From contig CM082577.2 in assembly GCA_040954595.2 (NCBI GenBank), positions 8,122,001-8,186,000 of the forward strand: 64,000 nucleotides of DNA. Reading direction: 5' to 3'. This stretch comes from Balanoglossus misakiensis. Lineage: Eukaryota; Hemichordata. The notes beneath the pieces were generated by a model. That model saw only the letters and a program-made list of their open reading frames with translations. It made no database searches and had not been told where the DNA came from. Position numbers and translations under genes: made by a program. Below, piece by piece: positions 48,601-61,000 of this stretch; the first letter of the stretch is position 1; the number at the start of each line of letters is the position of its first letter.

Positions 48601-50107
48601 CGAAATTTGGTCATTTTTTGAAAAAATCATGGGTTATAGCTCAGGAAAATCTTCAAAAATCGAGGATTTTTCGACTTTGCCAATTTTCGAAATTTGGTCA
48701 TTTTTTGAAAAAATCATGGGTTATAGCTCAGGAAAATCTTCACAAATCGAGGATTTTTCGACTTTGCCAATTTTCGAAATTTGGTGATTTTTTGAAAAAA
48801 TCATGGGTTATAGCTCAGGAAAATCTTCACAAATCGAGGATTTTTCGACTTTGCCAATTTTCGAAATTTGGTCATTTTTTGAAAAAAATCATGGGTTATA
48901 GCTCAGGAAAATCTTCAAAAATCGAGGATTTTTCGACTTTGCCAATTTTCGAAATTTGGTCATTTTTTGAAAAAAATCATGGGTTATAGCTCAGGAAAAT
49001 CTTCAAAAATCGAGGATTTTTCGACTTTGCCAATTTTCGAAATTTGGTCATTTTTTGAAAAAATCATGGGTTATAGCTCAGGAAAATCTTCAAAAATCGA
49101 GGATTTTTCGACTTTGCCAATTTTCGAAATTTGGTCATTTTTTGAAAAAATCATGGGTTATAGCTCAGGAAAATCTTCAAAAATCGAGGATTTTTCGACT
49201 TTGCCAATTTTCGAAATTTGGTCATTTTTTGAAAAAATTATGGGTTATAGCTCTGGAAAATCTTCAAAAATCGAGGATTTTTCGACTTTGCCAATTTTCG
49301 AAATTTGGTCATTTTTTGAAAAAATCATGGGTTATAGCTCAGGAAAATCTTCAAAAATCGAGGATTTTTCGACTTTGCCAATTTTCGAAATTTTTTTCAT
49401 TTTTTGAAAAAATTATGGGTTATAGCTCAGGAAAATCTTCAAAAATCGAGGATTTTTCGACTTTGCCAATTTTCGAAATTTGGTCATTTTTTGAAAAAAT
49501 CATGGGTTATAGCTCAGGAAAATCTTCAAAAATCGAGGATTTTTCGACTTTGCCAATTTTCGAAATTTTTTTCATTTTTTGAAAAAATCATGGGTTATAG
49601 CTCAGGAAAATCTTCAAAAATCGAGGATTTTTCGAATTTGCCAATTTTTGAAATTTGGTCATTTTTTGAAAAAATCATGGGTTATAGCTCATGAAAATTG
49701 TCAAAATATGACGAATTCCCGACTTTGCGAACTTTGGTGATTATGTCATATTGGGACATTTTTCATTGGTTATAGCTCATGAAAACTGCCAAAAAAATGT
49801 CAAATTCCCGACTTGGCGAACTTTGGTGATTTTGTCATATTGGGACATTTTTCATGGGTTATAGCTCATGAAAACTGCCAAAAAATGTCAAATTCCCGAC
49901 TTTGAAAATTTTTCTCATTTTGGCATTTTCATGTCATATGCATTGGTTATAGCTCATGAACGCTCAAAAAATGACAAATTCTTGACGTTGAAAATTTTGC
50001 TCATTTTGGCATTCTCACGTCATATTCATGGGTTATAGCTCATGAACGCTCAAAACATGACAAATTCTACACTCTGAAAATTTTGCTCATTTTGGTATTT
50101 TCATGAA
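42629..50107 (+). repeat. 87-bp satellite array with higher-order structure
   Basis: About 7.5 kb of head-to-tail units of 87 bases, roughly 85 copies. One unit runs from GAAATTTGGTCATTTTTTGA through ATGGGTTATAGCTCAGG and ATCGAGGATTTTTCGACTTT to GCCAATTTTC. Central units are almost identical. The outer units (to about 42720 and after about 49690) are divergent and carry GGGACATTTTTCATGGGTTA and TTGCCGACTTTGCGAAC versions. A 577-base block repeats at 42677 and 43254. Indel-bearing variant units recur at spacings of 1130-1131 bases (44414/45544; 44955/46086; 46086/47216). Because 87 is a multiple of three, two plus-strand frames remain open for up to 873 codons, but no start, splice or codon signal supports a protein. 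Each unit has two short dyads. It is adjacent to the right arm of an inverted repeat and lies between convergent genes. Confidence 0.97.
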
Positions 50108-50113
50108 AGGGGC

Positions 50114-50292
50114 TCAAAGACGTGAAAGTCATGTCCAGACATATAAACTAAATTTCATACCAATTGTTACATAATGATAACAATGGTTGATGAAGACCTG
50201 TGACGCTATCATATACCAAGTTTTGCGTCGCTGGCCTTTCATGATGAATTCTCTGACGTGTGTACAAATTGTGTATCATCTATGGAATCCGG
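50114..50292 (-). repeat. Dispersed repeat, right copy of a distant inverted pair
   Basis: This is the reverse-complement partner of 38971-39144. It starts within a few bases of the end of the satellite array, so the two may belong to one element. Confidence 0.8.
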
Positions 50293-52007
50293 AAGAAGCA
50301 ATAAGGACAGTGGATATTAAATGAAGTACGCAGATAACATCAAATCAATAAATGCACCAAAAATCTTTATTACAACACCAACCCTGGACAGAATAATAAA
50401 TGCATTCCCATAGTTCATTTCAATCAAATATAAATATGCAAATCAGATTATTCATTACACTTGAAAAAAAGACATATTTCGCAGAATTAATTTTTACATT
50501 AATAGTCAGTTTACTCTTTGAAACAAAGTCGCTTCGGTAATTTCCTTCAGAGACAAACTTTGGTATTTATTGCTTCTTGCAAGATTCATTCTTGAGAAAA
50601 GCTACAAGAATACAAAAAAACTACAAAAACATAAATATGAACAAGAGAAGTGATGTCTATATGCAAAACGAAATTAAAAAAAAAAACTTTCAGCATATAT
50701 TAATTTTTGCTTATAAACATTCCATGAAAGCAATTCAACCATGACTGTCACATGTTTGTCTGAGGTGGGACACTTCTCTAATATTCCCTACGTAAAGTAC
50801 CAGAGGGAATAGTCAGTAGTTCCAAATATCATGATTGTTATGATTGAAAGACCGGAAAGCACCAAAGCTCATTCACAGTTAGTGCACAGTGTGAGAAACT
50901 CTTCCATGAATCACCAGCTGCATAACAAACAAAGCATGTCACAATTACACCAATTTTCTGGTTCCCATGCTCATAGTCTTGACGTGAAAGTTCAACGACC
51001 CAGGACAATCACGTATGATTCAACAAAAACCAATTGTTCATATAAAGAGACAACAATGAACAAGTACTTCCAGAACATGCCCAAGCACATCTTCATAGCA
51101 TAACAAGGCTTAATTTTCATTTCAAAACAATGAGGTGGTATTCTATTATCTCTCTGATATGGGCAGTTCAGTCAGTATTGCCTATATGTATAAATAATGG
51201 ATATAACCCTTAAACCACCATGATCAAATGTTTCATTTACTGTGATAAAGTTAGATCCCTGGGTGTACCCTCAATAGTTGTTTACTACAGAAAAAAAACA
51301 AGAATACAAAATATATACATGTACATATTTGCCCAAATCCTGAAATCACTTCAATATCCTACAATTAAAAATATAATCTCAGAAAATAGATATATCATAC
51401 AGATCTTAAAAAGTCAAATATTTTTTGAGTTTCCAGTAAAAGCACTCAAGATTCTAGTACGTTAAACATCAAAGAACAATAGTGTTTATACATTTGTACA
51501 TTTTAAGAATTTTGAATTTTTGCCAAACAAAAACACAATTGTGATGTATATATATTATGTAGTAGTCCCACTGATGTTCTGTAATGGCATACGGCCAAAA
51601 TCAGCATTTTAGAAACAATGATTCTACATTTCTTAATTCTTCTACAATTTCAGAGGAAGTGATTCCGGCAGTCTGTAGAGCATGCACCAAGTCACTGATG
51701 CCGACATTTTCATAGTGAACAAATGTTCCTCTCTACTTTAGTAAAATTGGGAAAAACCGTTGCAGAATTGAAAATGAAAGAGTGGAATTCTTTGAGGAGA
51801 GGAAATAATACTTTGCATTGTTGACATTGCCGTCAGTTGCCGTGTCACGAAAACCAGACGAAGCCACGGTTACCGGTCATGATAGAGGGCGCTGTTTGCA
51901 ACGTGCCACTTCCTGACGACGGAATGTGACCAGGCCAGAAGAACTTATGCGAACTAGCAGTGACTGCAGTCCAGTTTAAAACTTCTTGATTTTCATTCCC
52001 TTCAAGA
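50293..52007 (-). other. Probable 3' UTR of delphilin
   Basis: On the minus strand an AATAAA hexamer is at 50371-50366. The stretch between it and the delphilin stop is AT-rich with only chance ORFs. It contains a sequence near 51205 that recalls the AACCCTT...CACCA repeat (family B), too degenerate to call. Confidence 0.5.
50366..50371 (-). promoter_or_regulatory. Polyadenylation signal AATAAA, probably for delphilin
   Basis: The plus strand reads TTTATT. It is the last good hexamer before the inverted repeat and satellite array. Confidence 0.45.
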
Positions 52008-55000
52008 CTACAGAATGCTAACATGTCTGTTTGGACGTAGAAGGTTTTCCTTGTGAGCTTTCTGAAACAGAAAAGTGAATAAATGTTAATCAGAGAACAA
52101 CACCTGATGTAGTGGACCGGTCTTTTTGCACACATGAAGCAAGTGGATCCCCCAGATACAAACTCTCTTCCCTTAAAGTTCCAGTACCTCCAACTTTGGG
52201 CTATTTTTTCTCAGTATTTTTGTGTTGGGTATAAACTGTGTTTTTTCGTACCAGTATGTAAAACATAAAGAATTGCCCAGTAATTTGGTTTTTCAATGTA
52301 GCCGTTTTGTAGTCATCAGCATTGGTATTGTTGAAAATTGACTTCAAGTTTCGACTTGAATTCATTTGTCACTTAAGGCTGAACATTTCATAAAGCTATC
52401 CAGAGTAGAATAAGAAACCAGAGTTGATACAAGGGAGAATTTTTAACCAATGAATCTGGCGTAGACACCACAAACTTGGTTCAGTAATCACACCTTGAAA
52501 CTGGTTTCCTTCTAATTTCATTTGCATATACTCACATCAAATTTGGCGGTGAAATCAGCAAATGTTTTGAAGAAGCTGTCCGAAGGAGTAGTTTTGGGAT
52601 CTTCTCCAAAGAACTCCACCGTGCTGTTGTACTCGTCCATGACCTTGTCTTGTAGAGTGCAAAGGTCATTGATCTTGTCAGTAGCATCTTGGGTGGCAGC
52701 CTAAACACAAGTAAGAGAATTAAATATATGTTTCATGCATATCATGTCTCAGAACTTGTGAAAATATGTCACCAAACCTGGTATATGCTATGGTTGAAAT
52801 AAAGCCAAACTTCTTAACTATTAATGAAGATATTTTGTTTGAATCCACATGTCCATTGCCAGCACAGAATTATATGAACATCCCACACATTGCATGCTTG
52901 ATCTTCAAAATTACACACAATAAAATTTCTTTTTTTTTTTCCAAAATAAAGTTTAAGAAGGATACCTCCATGACTTCATAGAATTTATCTTCTGAAGTTG
53001 TCTGTTCAGCAGACTTGGATGACTGAACTGTCTCTTGGATTTCCTGTCAAAAATATATACATGTATATCTTTGTCAGAATATGCCATTTTCTATGAAGTG
53101 ATAATTCTTGCGTGTTACAGCTGGTTAGTAGATCGAGATCAACCTATAAAGTGTTTTGGTAAAGTGGTAGAAAGAATCAAGTGCCTGTTTAGAAGAAAAA
53201 AAAATTGCTTAAGGATGTACGATCAGTAAAGTTTAAGTATTAATGTCATAACACAAGCACGCTGACACCCTATATTTAAATACAGATTTTTATCATGCTT
53301 ACAAAGTAGAAACCAAAAATCTACAATTAAAAGAAATGACAATATTTTCGATTTTGCTGATCGTACATCCTTAAGACAGTAGCAGTGTCTGATGTCGCTT
53401 GCGGTAGACACTGAATAACATACCGTCAGTGTGTTCTTCAGTTCCTGGATGTCGGTAACCAAGTTCTTGTTGGAAATCTTAGACGCTGGTAAGACGTTTG
53501 GGATCTCTTCCGAGAAAGACAGCACTGCCGGAACTTTGTCATTCACAGCCTTGGCCAGAACGTGAAGAAACGTGGATTTGTTGTCTGTGGTCTTTGTTGT
53601 ATCAAGCTGTGCAGAAATAGCAGTAGATACAAGTAGAACAGTTCAGTTTTTTGTTCTGTTGTGATGTGTTGTGTTTTGCTTTGTTTGCTGTGATATGTAA
53701 ACTCACCTCAGGTAGCAGGCTGATCTTGAATCCACTGGCATTTCCCACTCGTCTGTTGCCTTGATTCATGAAGTTACCCATGACCAGTACAAGCTGCATA
53801 GTGAAAAAAATATATCACAATTACATGCACATGAGGATGTTGACTTTTGCTACGTTAACTCCACATATTCAATACTAAAATTACATTTAGGATCTTTCAA
53901 GATAAAGAAACACACATATACATTGATACATGCTACATTGTATTTAGTTCATGACATCAAGGCACTGTTGAGGTGATGTACAATTTCACCCTTATACCGT
54001 GTGAAAACTCTCATGCCATAAATACAATCTCTGTATTTTAAAGGGTTTATGACATGCTTTGAAAAGTTTTCATTTTTCCCCATCTAAAGCTCACCTAGGG
54101 TACCCGTCTATGCATTGCCTATTGTGTCGGTTCCGAAAAATGTGCGCGAATGCCGGAATTTGCCACCTTTTTTCATGCCTGTGATCAGGGAGCCACTTCG
54201 CACTCGAGCCAGGCGAAGGTATTTGCATATGGACAAACAAGTACACTAGGTTCTAGTGTACCATTCTGTTTACAGTAAAGTGTAATTAGCTGTCCATGAG
54301 TAATTAAGTCCACAGACAAAGGCAAGCTACATAAACAGTGTTCAAAGCAAAGGAAGCCCTTGCCTCACATTACAGGCAGAGGATTTACAAAGGTGTGAAA
54401 GACTATTTGTCCACATCAAGATAAGTCTTCGGCTTAACTTCGAAAAGCCGAAAAAAATCGACTGAGTTGGGTTAGGGGTACACGCCCACTCGCCACTTTT
54501 ACTTGCCTGTTATCTAAGCACAGAGGGTGATACGCAATGCAAGATAGTAACATACGTTAACTTCAAGACCCAAAGAGTGATTTTACGCGTGGTTGTATAG
54601 GGCATGGCATGAGACCTTTAACCTGTATTTATGTATACATATATGCACTCTTAGAAATACATGACTACCATGTAAATATGTAGGTAGGTGATGTCTGTTT
54701 GATGAAATGATTGATGAGACTATGGAACATTATTCTGGTCATGTGACATCCAAAACTTACCTCAAGAATTTTTGCAAGTTTTCTGCTGGCTCTAACCTCG
54801 TTTGAAGCTCTCTTCATACAGTCTAAGGCACTTTCAATTTCGAGGTGTTTTTCGGCGAAATTGGACTTGAAAATGAGTCCTTGCAGACGAACTTTAAACT
54901 GTGGGACACTACTGATCTGAAAGACAAAAAATATTGTATTCAGAAGAAGTCTTATCAATTAGACACATCTTTACATAAGAGGGTGAACGAGAACATGAAA

Positions 55001-58000
55001 CACAAATAGCAGCATTGTATAACTGGATTCATTAAGATTCGGCCATACATTGCAAGTAAAACTTCTTTGGCTGAGCATGGAGGTATAGAAGTGAGATGAT
55101 TTTAATGGTCTAAATCATATATTATTTTTGATTTTGTGTCAAGTTCACTCATCATTCCACAAAACTTTCTTCTTAGACACTAAAAGTGGTGGAATTGTTT
55201 GATTGATACACTTACCTCCAGAGCAAACTGATCTGGTTTGCTCAAAAGTTGCCTTTCATCGGGACCCACTTTTTGGAGTTTAACAATCTACCAGAGAAAG
55301 ACAATATAAGATTATGGGGAAGTGATAAAGAGTTTGGATGAGCAAGAATGGTTAGTTAAAGGTATACGGTCACCTATGGAAAATTAGCTATAGTTACCAT
55401 GGCGAATTGAGATCTAGCCAATCACAAATTTTCAGTGGGTGGCACACGCGAAAAAAACAGCGCCACCATGTGTTCTTTAGAACGCTCAAATATGCCATTT
55501 CAGCCATATATGGGCGTATGTAAATTGGAGGTGACTGTATACCTTTAAAGTATGACCATTGTATTATTGAAATTTTATGATTCCTATGAACATCAAATGC
55601 TTTCACTGCAAACAAAGACAAACTCCTTCTCAATAATTCAAAAAGCTTTCAAAGACAGTTCTGCCTATAAACAACAGTCGCTCAGACTGTCGGGCGCGAG
55701 AGAGGAAATTCTTACCTCTTCATTGGACGGTGAGAATGTGTGGAGTTGTTGCAGATGAGCTTGCACTAGTTTTCCTTCGTCCATGGTCAACAAGGCTGTA
55801 GTGATCTCCTCAGCCGACATGCGTGAATGGGCCAACAGAATGGCTGACAAGGACACATATTAATATGGCATGAATTCAATGTGAAGAGGTGCAGCCAAAC
55901 AAACAATGACAAAATATGTGTTGTCAATAAATATTATTTCTTGTCATATGTGTATACTTGCATCATCAGCAGAATATTAAACAATGGAATAAAAGGTCAT
56001 GTGAGTTCATCATGGAAGAAGTTGCCATCACCATTGGTTACGCACAAAGAGGTTATAAGAGCCCAACAGAATTAACCACACCAAAAGAAAGAATTTCTAA
56101 AGTTCTGTGGTTGGAGGCGCTGTACACATACAACACTCATAGCTCATGCTGGGTGGGGTCATTTTCAGATGGTCGCGCAAATCAATCACATCAGGAAAAT
56201 TCCAACAAATATAACACTTTGACTTACATATATTGTAAGCTTTCTTTGGATCTAGTATCTTCAGCTGCTCTTTTGTTTGGCTTTGTGGCCCAACAACTTG
56301 AAATAAGAAAGACAGCATATTTACAATATTCTCATAGACTCAACCTTAATAATATTAGGACGAGAGTATACATGTACAATTGTTGCCAGTATTTTTTTTT
56401 TTTGGGGGGGGGGGATGGGGGGGGGGGTGATTTCCAATCACTATAGAATCTGTGATATGTTTCATATGCAGATGACTTATAATAACATCAATGATGTGGA
56501 TTTTAAGAGTGGTCAAACCCGTACGAAATATGCCAAACATAGTCGGTGAAAGAACAACATGTGGGAAAAACCTACATCACTAACTATAGAAATTGTGAAT
56601 ATAGTGGCCAAAAAGAATAGGTGTTAGTGCAGGCTTACATTTAGAATGATTGCAGTATGGGTGTTTTAAGAGGTGGTTTAGTTTATCCAAGGGCTAAAAT
56701 TATATGGGTATACCGGTATTATCTGTAGGGTTACAAGTGGGTGCAGTCCCAGAGTAAAAAGTTGGTCTAGTCCAAGGGCAATCAGAAGTGGGAAATGGAT
56801 ATACCGGTACATGTAATGTTAACATTTGAAGGTGGAGTAGGGGGAGTGTGGATTAGAGAGGATTTTTGTGGCAGAGCTTATTGCATGTGTGAGTGTAGTG
56901 TGTTGGTTTGTGGGAGGAGTTTGTTTGCATCTGTGTGCCCAGTGGGTTTGAGGGTGCAGTTTGTGCATTGGGTTGTGGGAGAACTGTGAGGTTCTGGGAG
57001 TGGGTGTTTGGGTTTGTGGGTGGAGTGAGGGTTTCTGGGTGGAGTGAGGGTTTCTGGGTGGAGTGAGGGTTTGTGGGTGGAGTGAGGGTTTGTGGGTGGA
57101 GTGAGGGTTTCTGGGTGGAGTGAGGGTTTCTGGGTGGAGTGAGGGTTTCTGGGTGGAGTGAGGGTTTGTGGGTGGAGTGAGGGTTTGTGGGTGCAGTCAA
57201 GGGCAATTTTTTTACCTGCTCTCTTTGCATTGGTGCTAAACTGTTCCTCCAAGTCCAACTGACGTACCACTTCATTGAGATCTTCCTCGTCTTCGGCATC
57301 CAGCTGGAAACAGATGGAAAAGTGATGACTGAATCACTAACCTACAACGTACGTGTCTTATGTTGTAATACCTCTAGTGCCTAATAATTGGACCAACCCA
57401 AACCTGTGAAGACAAGATTACACCATTCATACTAGAAGAGGGTGTTTATCTGAGGCTTCTGAGGGTTACGGTAATCTGCAGTTTCTCACCTGTCCCCAGA
57501 TTGTGTTTTGTGTGTTGGACACTTTCTCCCAGTTGATCCTCTTCACTCTCATGTTGATCTCCGTCGGTTCCTCTCCCGGGAGCGAGGGCGACGGCGGCGG
57601 AAGAGGGAGAGGTGGCGCGTCGGGGATCGACGACGACGACGACGCACTGGTCGCGTTGTTGTTGTTGTTGCCATGGTGTTTGTCGTGATGCATCTCGTCG
57701 ATGATGACCAGCCGCTTGCCGACCACCGAGGCCTCCGGGCGCAGCAGGTCGTCCAGGCGATTGTCCACGCTGCTGCGGTCGGACGACTGCGACGTGTTGG
57801 CGGCGGTCGCGTTCGCAGTCGGGGTGGCGTCGGAGCTGCGTTCCGAGTCCCGACTCCGCCGCGATTCGTTCACCGTGAAAACGTACTCCTTCGTCTGACT
57901 GCTGCTGTCGGAACTGTCTGAATCAGACTCCGAACTGTTGTCACTGGCATTGCCAATGTTGACGACATCATCGTCATCGTCTATGTTTGTGATGTAAGTC

Positions 58001-61000
58001 CTCTTAGAGATCAACACGGGACTGCTGCCGTGCTTCTTGCCACGTCTGTGCGTGCCCACGTAGCCCGACGAGGATTGTTGATGTCTCTCCCGATAGACAG
58101 TCTGTGGTTCATCCACCGTAATGTTGGAGATGTCGTCTAAGGCGACTGGATAATCATCTCTCCCATTGAGAGAACTTTTTGAGGACCGAGGCGTCGAGTG
58201 GTACGATACATTATCACTGTCAGAAGGGAAGGCTGTAAAAGAAAGAAATTCATACAATTCATGTGAATTGTGCACATATAACATTTGTGAGTGAACAAAA
58301 ATTTACTTGCATGTAACTATCATGAAATCAAGAAATGGGATTATAACTGTTGTTAATCTAGATAAGATATTACATGTTGATAATAATGTTTGTGTTAATA
58401 TTATGCAAGCAACATTGATTGCCTGAGAATGCCATCAGTCAAATCAGTGCTGTGCAAAACTTTCATGGTTGGTGTTTTTTTTTTAAATTCTACTTCTTTT
58501 AGCAATGTATAAAGCAGTTATAGAATGTTTACTAATAGTAGTAAGAGGACATTTCCAAACTATGGATGTTAAAAATATTGTGATTTAAAAACTCGTAGCA
58601 GCTTCACCAAATGAAGTTAAAATAGCAATGGCATGTGATGTGAGCATTTGCATTGCCATGGTTACGGTTACCTGCATTGCCATTATAAGCGGCGCTATTA
58701 ACATGTTGCTGTGCATGTACCACTGCAGTGATTCGCTGACTCCGCTGCAGACTATCTGTCAGTGTTAATTCTTCCATAGCTGCTGCTTGCAAATCTCTCT
58801 GCGAATTCAAAAGTTCACTTACAGCATTTATACACACACATATAATTGTGAGGTGGTGGGTTGGCTCAGTCTCTGGTTAAAGGTATACAATCACCCATGC
58901 AAATTTAGCTGCAGTTACTTTGAGAAAACGAGATCTAGCCAATCGCAGATTTTCAGTGGGTTGCACACACACAAAAAAAATGAGCTCCACCACACTCAGA
59001 TACGCCAGTTTTGCCATTTATGGACATACATGTATGTAAATTGGAGGTGACTGTGTACATTTCATCCTTACCCTTCCGCCCCTAATTTTCCGTGAACACA
59101 AGCTCTAATCCAACTACAACATTGAAAACATAAGGATTGAACCACAGCATGGTTAGAAAGGGGTGAAAGGGGTGAAAAAATGTCTATTGCATAAAATTTG
59201 TCGGATTCAAAGATGGGAACCTGAAGAAAAATAACAGCAAAATTTCTGACCAACCTGCTGGAACTGTCGCATTGTTTCCTCGTCTAATGTCAGTGTTGCA
59301 GCTTCCTGTTGAAATAAAAGCAATTTTTATGATCAGGCACAAATTTACAAAAAGATTCGTAATGGAGATGACATGATAGAAATACATCAGTGGTTGCATA
59401 TTGCTAGCAATTGATAATGTGATTACATAATGTATCAGTATTGCTGTGGTAACCATGACAACAATAAATGGATGTATAAGTGGGTCTTTTGAATTATTAT
59501 GACATGGTGAAAGAAAGATGAGTACTAAATGTTACTAAATGCGGTTTGTTTTTACACTGCATAAACAGAAACTCATAAAACAAAATAACATCAGACATAA
59601 TGCAGGTAGTGAGGTGAATAGAATACAGTGTAATGCAAAAATAGGTATACCAGTATGTGATCTGCTCTATAACCGGCATATGACTACATGTGAATATCCC
59701 CACTGTGCCATCTGATACAACCCTCCATTGTGCTCACCTTTCTCCTTGTATCATACTCATAAGGCACTGGATTACTCGGTGTGATGTCACTGTCACTTGT
59801 CACATCATGAATTTCAATCTTTTGATTCCTCAGCAGCATCGGCGACTCCCTGAAAACTGTTGAATGAAAGGTTCAAAGGTCATGCAGCCATCTCACTGGG
59901 CATAATTGGCATTTTTCATGTATCCTACATATTACACATCCACATGTCAATAAAGTTGCCAAATATCAATTATAGATTTGCAGAGGAACAGTTGATAAAA
60001 GGTAAAAATACAGTAGACAAAGTGCACATTTTTAGAATACACTTGACGTCAAGAACAAACATGTCTTGTGCGACATATGTACTTACAAGGAGTGGATTTT
60101 CTGGAATGTGATTGTTCGTTCTTCTCGAAATCTAACAATGCGGCTGCTATGGCAACTGTTTCCAATGGCAATAGAAAACAAGAGAGGAACACATTAAGCA
60201 TATGACCACACAGCATTAACTATTTTCACTGTCAAACACTTTTCCCACAATAATTGGGGTGCACTATCACAGTCTACTATTAAAATTTCAAAACCAAAAA
60301 GGTACTACTATAACCAACAGTTTTGGAACAGTACACATGTACTTACAGGTATTCAGAAATCAAATAAAGCATTTTGTAAAATACTTTTTTGGCGGAGATA
60401 ATTTTGGTGTAATTAGAACTCCTGATAATTTGATTAGTTCAGAAAACACAACATCAAGACTATATGCCAGTTTGGTCTGTAAATCACATCAAGAAAACAA
60501 ATATGATGCCAGGCCATACAACATCAGACTCGAAAGGAGCATGTACGGTATATAGTATGATACACCAACAAAGTTTAATCCACATTTCAAGTACCTGGAA
60601 CAAACTCTCTGTCGTTTCTGTAAATAACATCTCCTCTTGTCGGGGTGACATCATATCGTCCACTGCGATTACTTGAAAATGATGACTTTTTGTACTGTTC
60701 CTCTGGGTGACTGATCGACTGCCACGGACTGAACTGAAGTCCCTTTCTCTTGGTACCACCGTAAGATTTGTCTGTTGAAATAATGAAAATTGACATTATT
60801 GCAGATATTGTATTGTATAGTATTGAATTGCTTTGTATTGTAATGTATTGGATTGTAATGAATTGGATTGTAAAGTATTGTATTGTATTCAGTGTAAACC
60901 AGCATACCGTTAAAGTCATTTTATAAGACGCTGAGTGACAGTGTGTGCCGAAAAGGGGGTGCGACTTATAATACCAATGTTCTGTTGTATTCATTTCCTT

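Noticed and set aside
43254-49694. Many long plus-strand ORFs (up to 873 codons) as repeat-protein genes
   Set aside because: They consist wholly of the 87-bp satellite, stay open only because the unit is a multiple of three without stops, and change frame at indel units. No start context, splice site or known domain supports them.
42629-50107. CRISPR-like array
   Set aside because: Units are directly adjacent with no unique spacers, no cas genes exist, and the DNA is from an animal.
50831-51103. 90-codon plus-strand ORF
   Set aside because: It lies within the presumed delphilin 3' UTR, is antisense, and has no recognisable motif.
51845-52135. 96-codon minus-strand ORF at the delphilin 3' end
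   Set aside because: The last delphilin exon is read in a different phase (KAHKEN...VSIL, stop), which matches the FH2 C-terminus and the phase of the preceding exon.
57508-57921. Arg/Val-rich plus-strand ORF opposite the delphilin FH1 exon
   Set aside because: Antisense shadow of a Ser/Pro-rich GC-rich coding exon.
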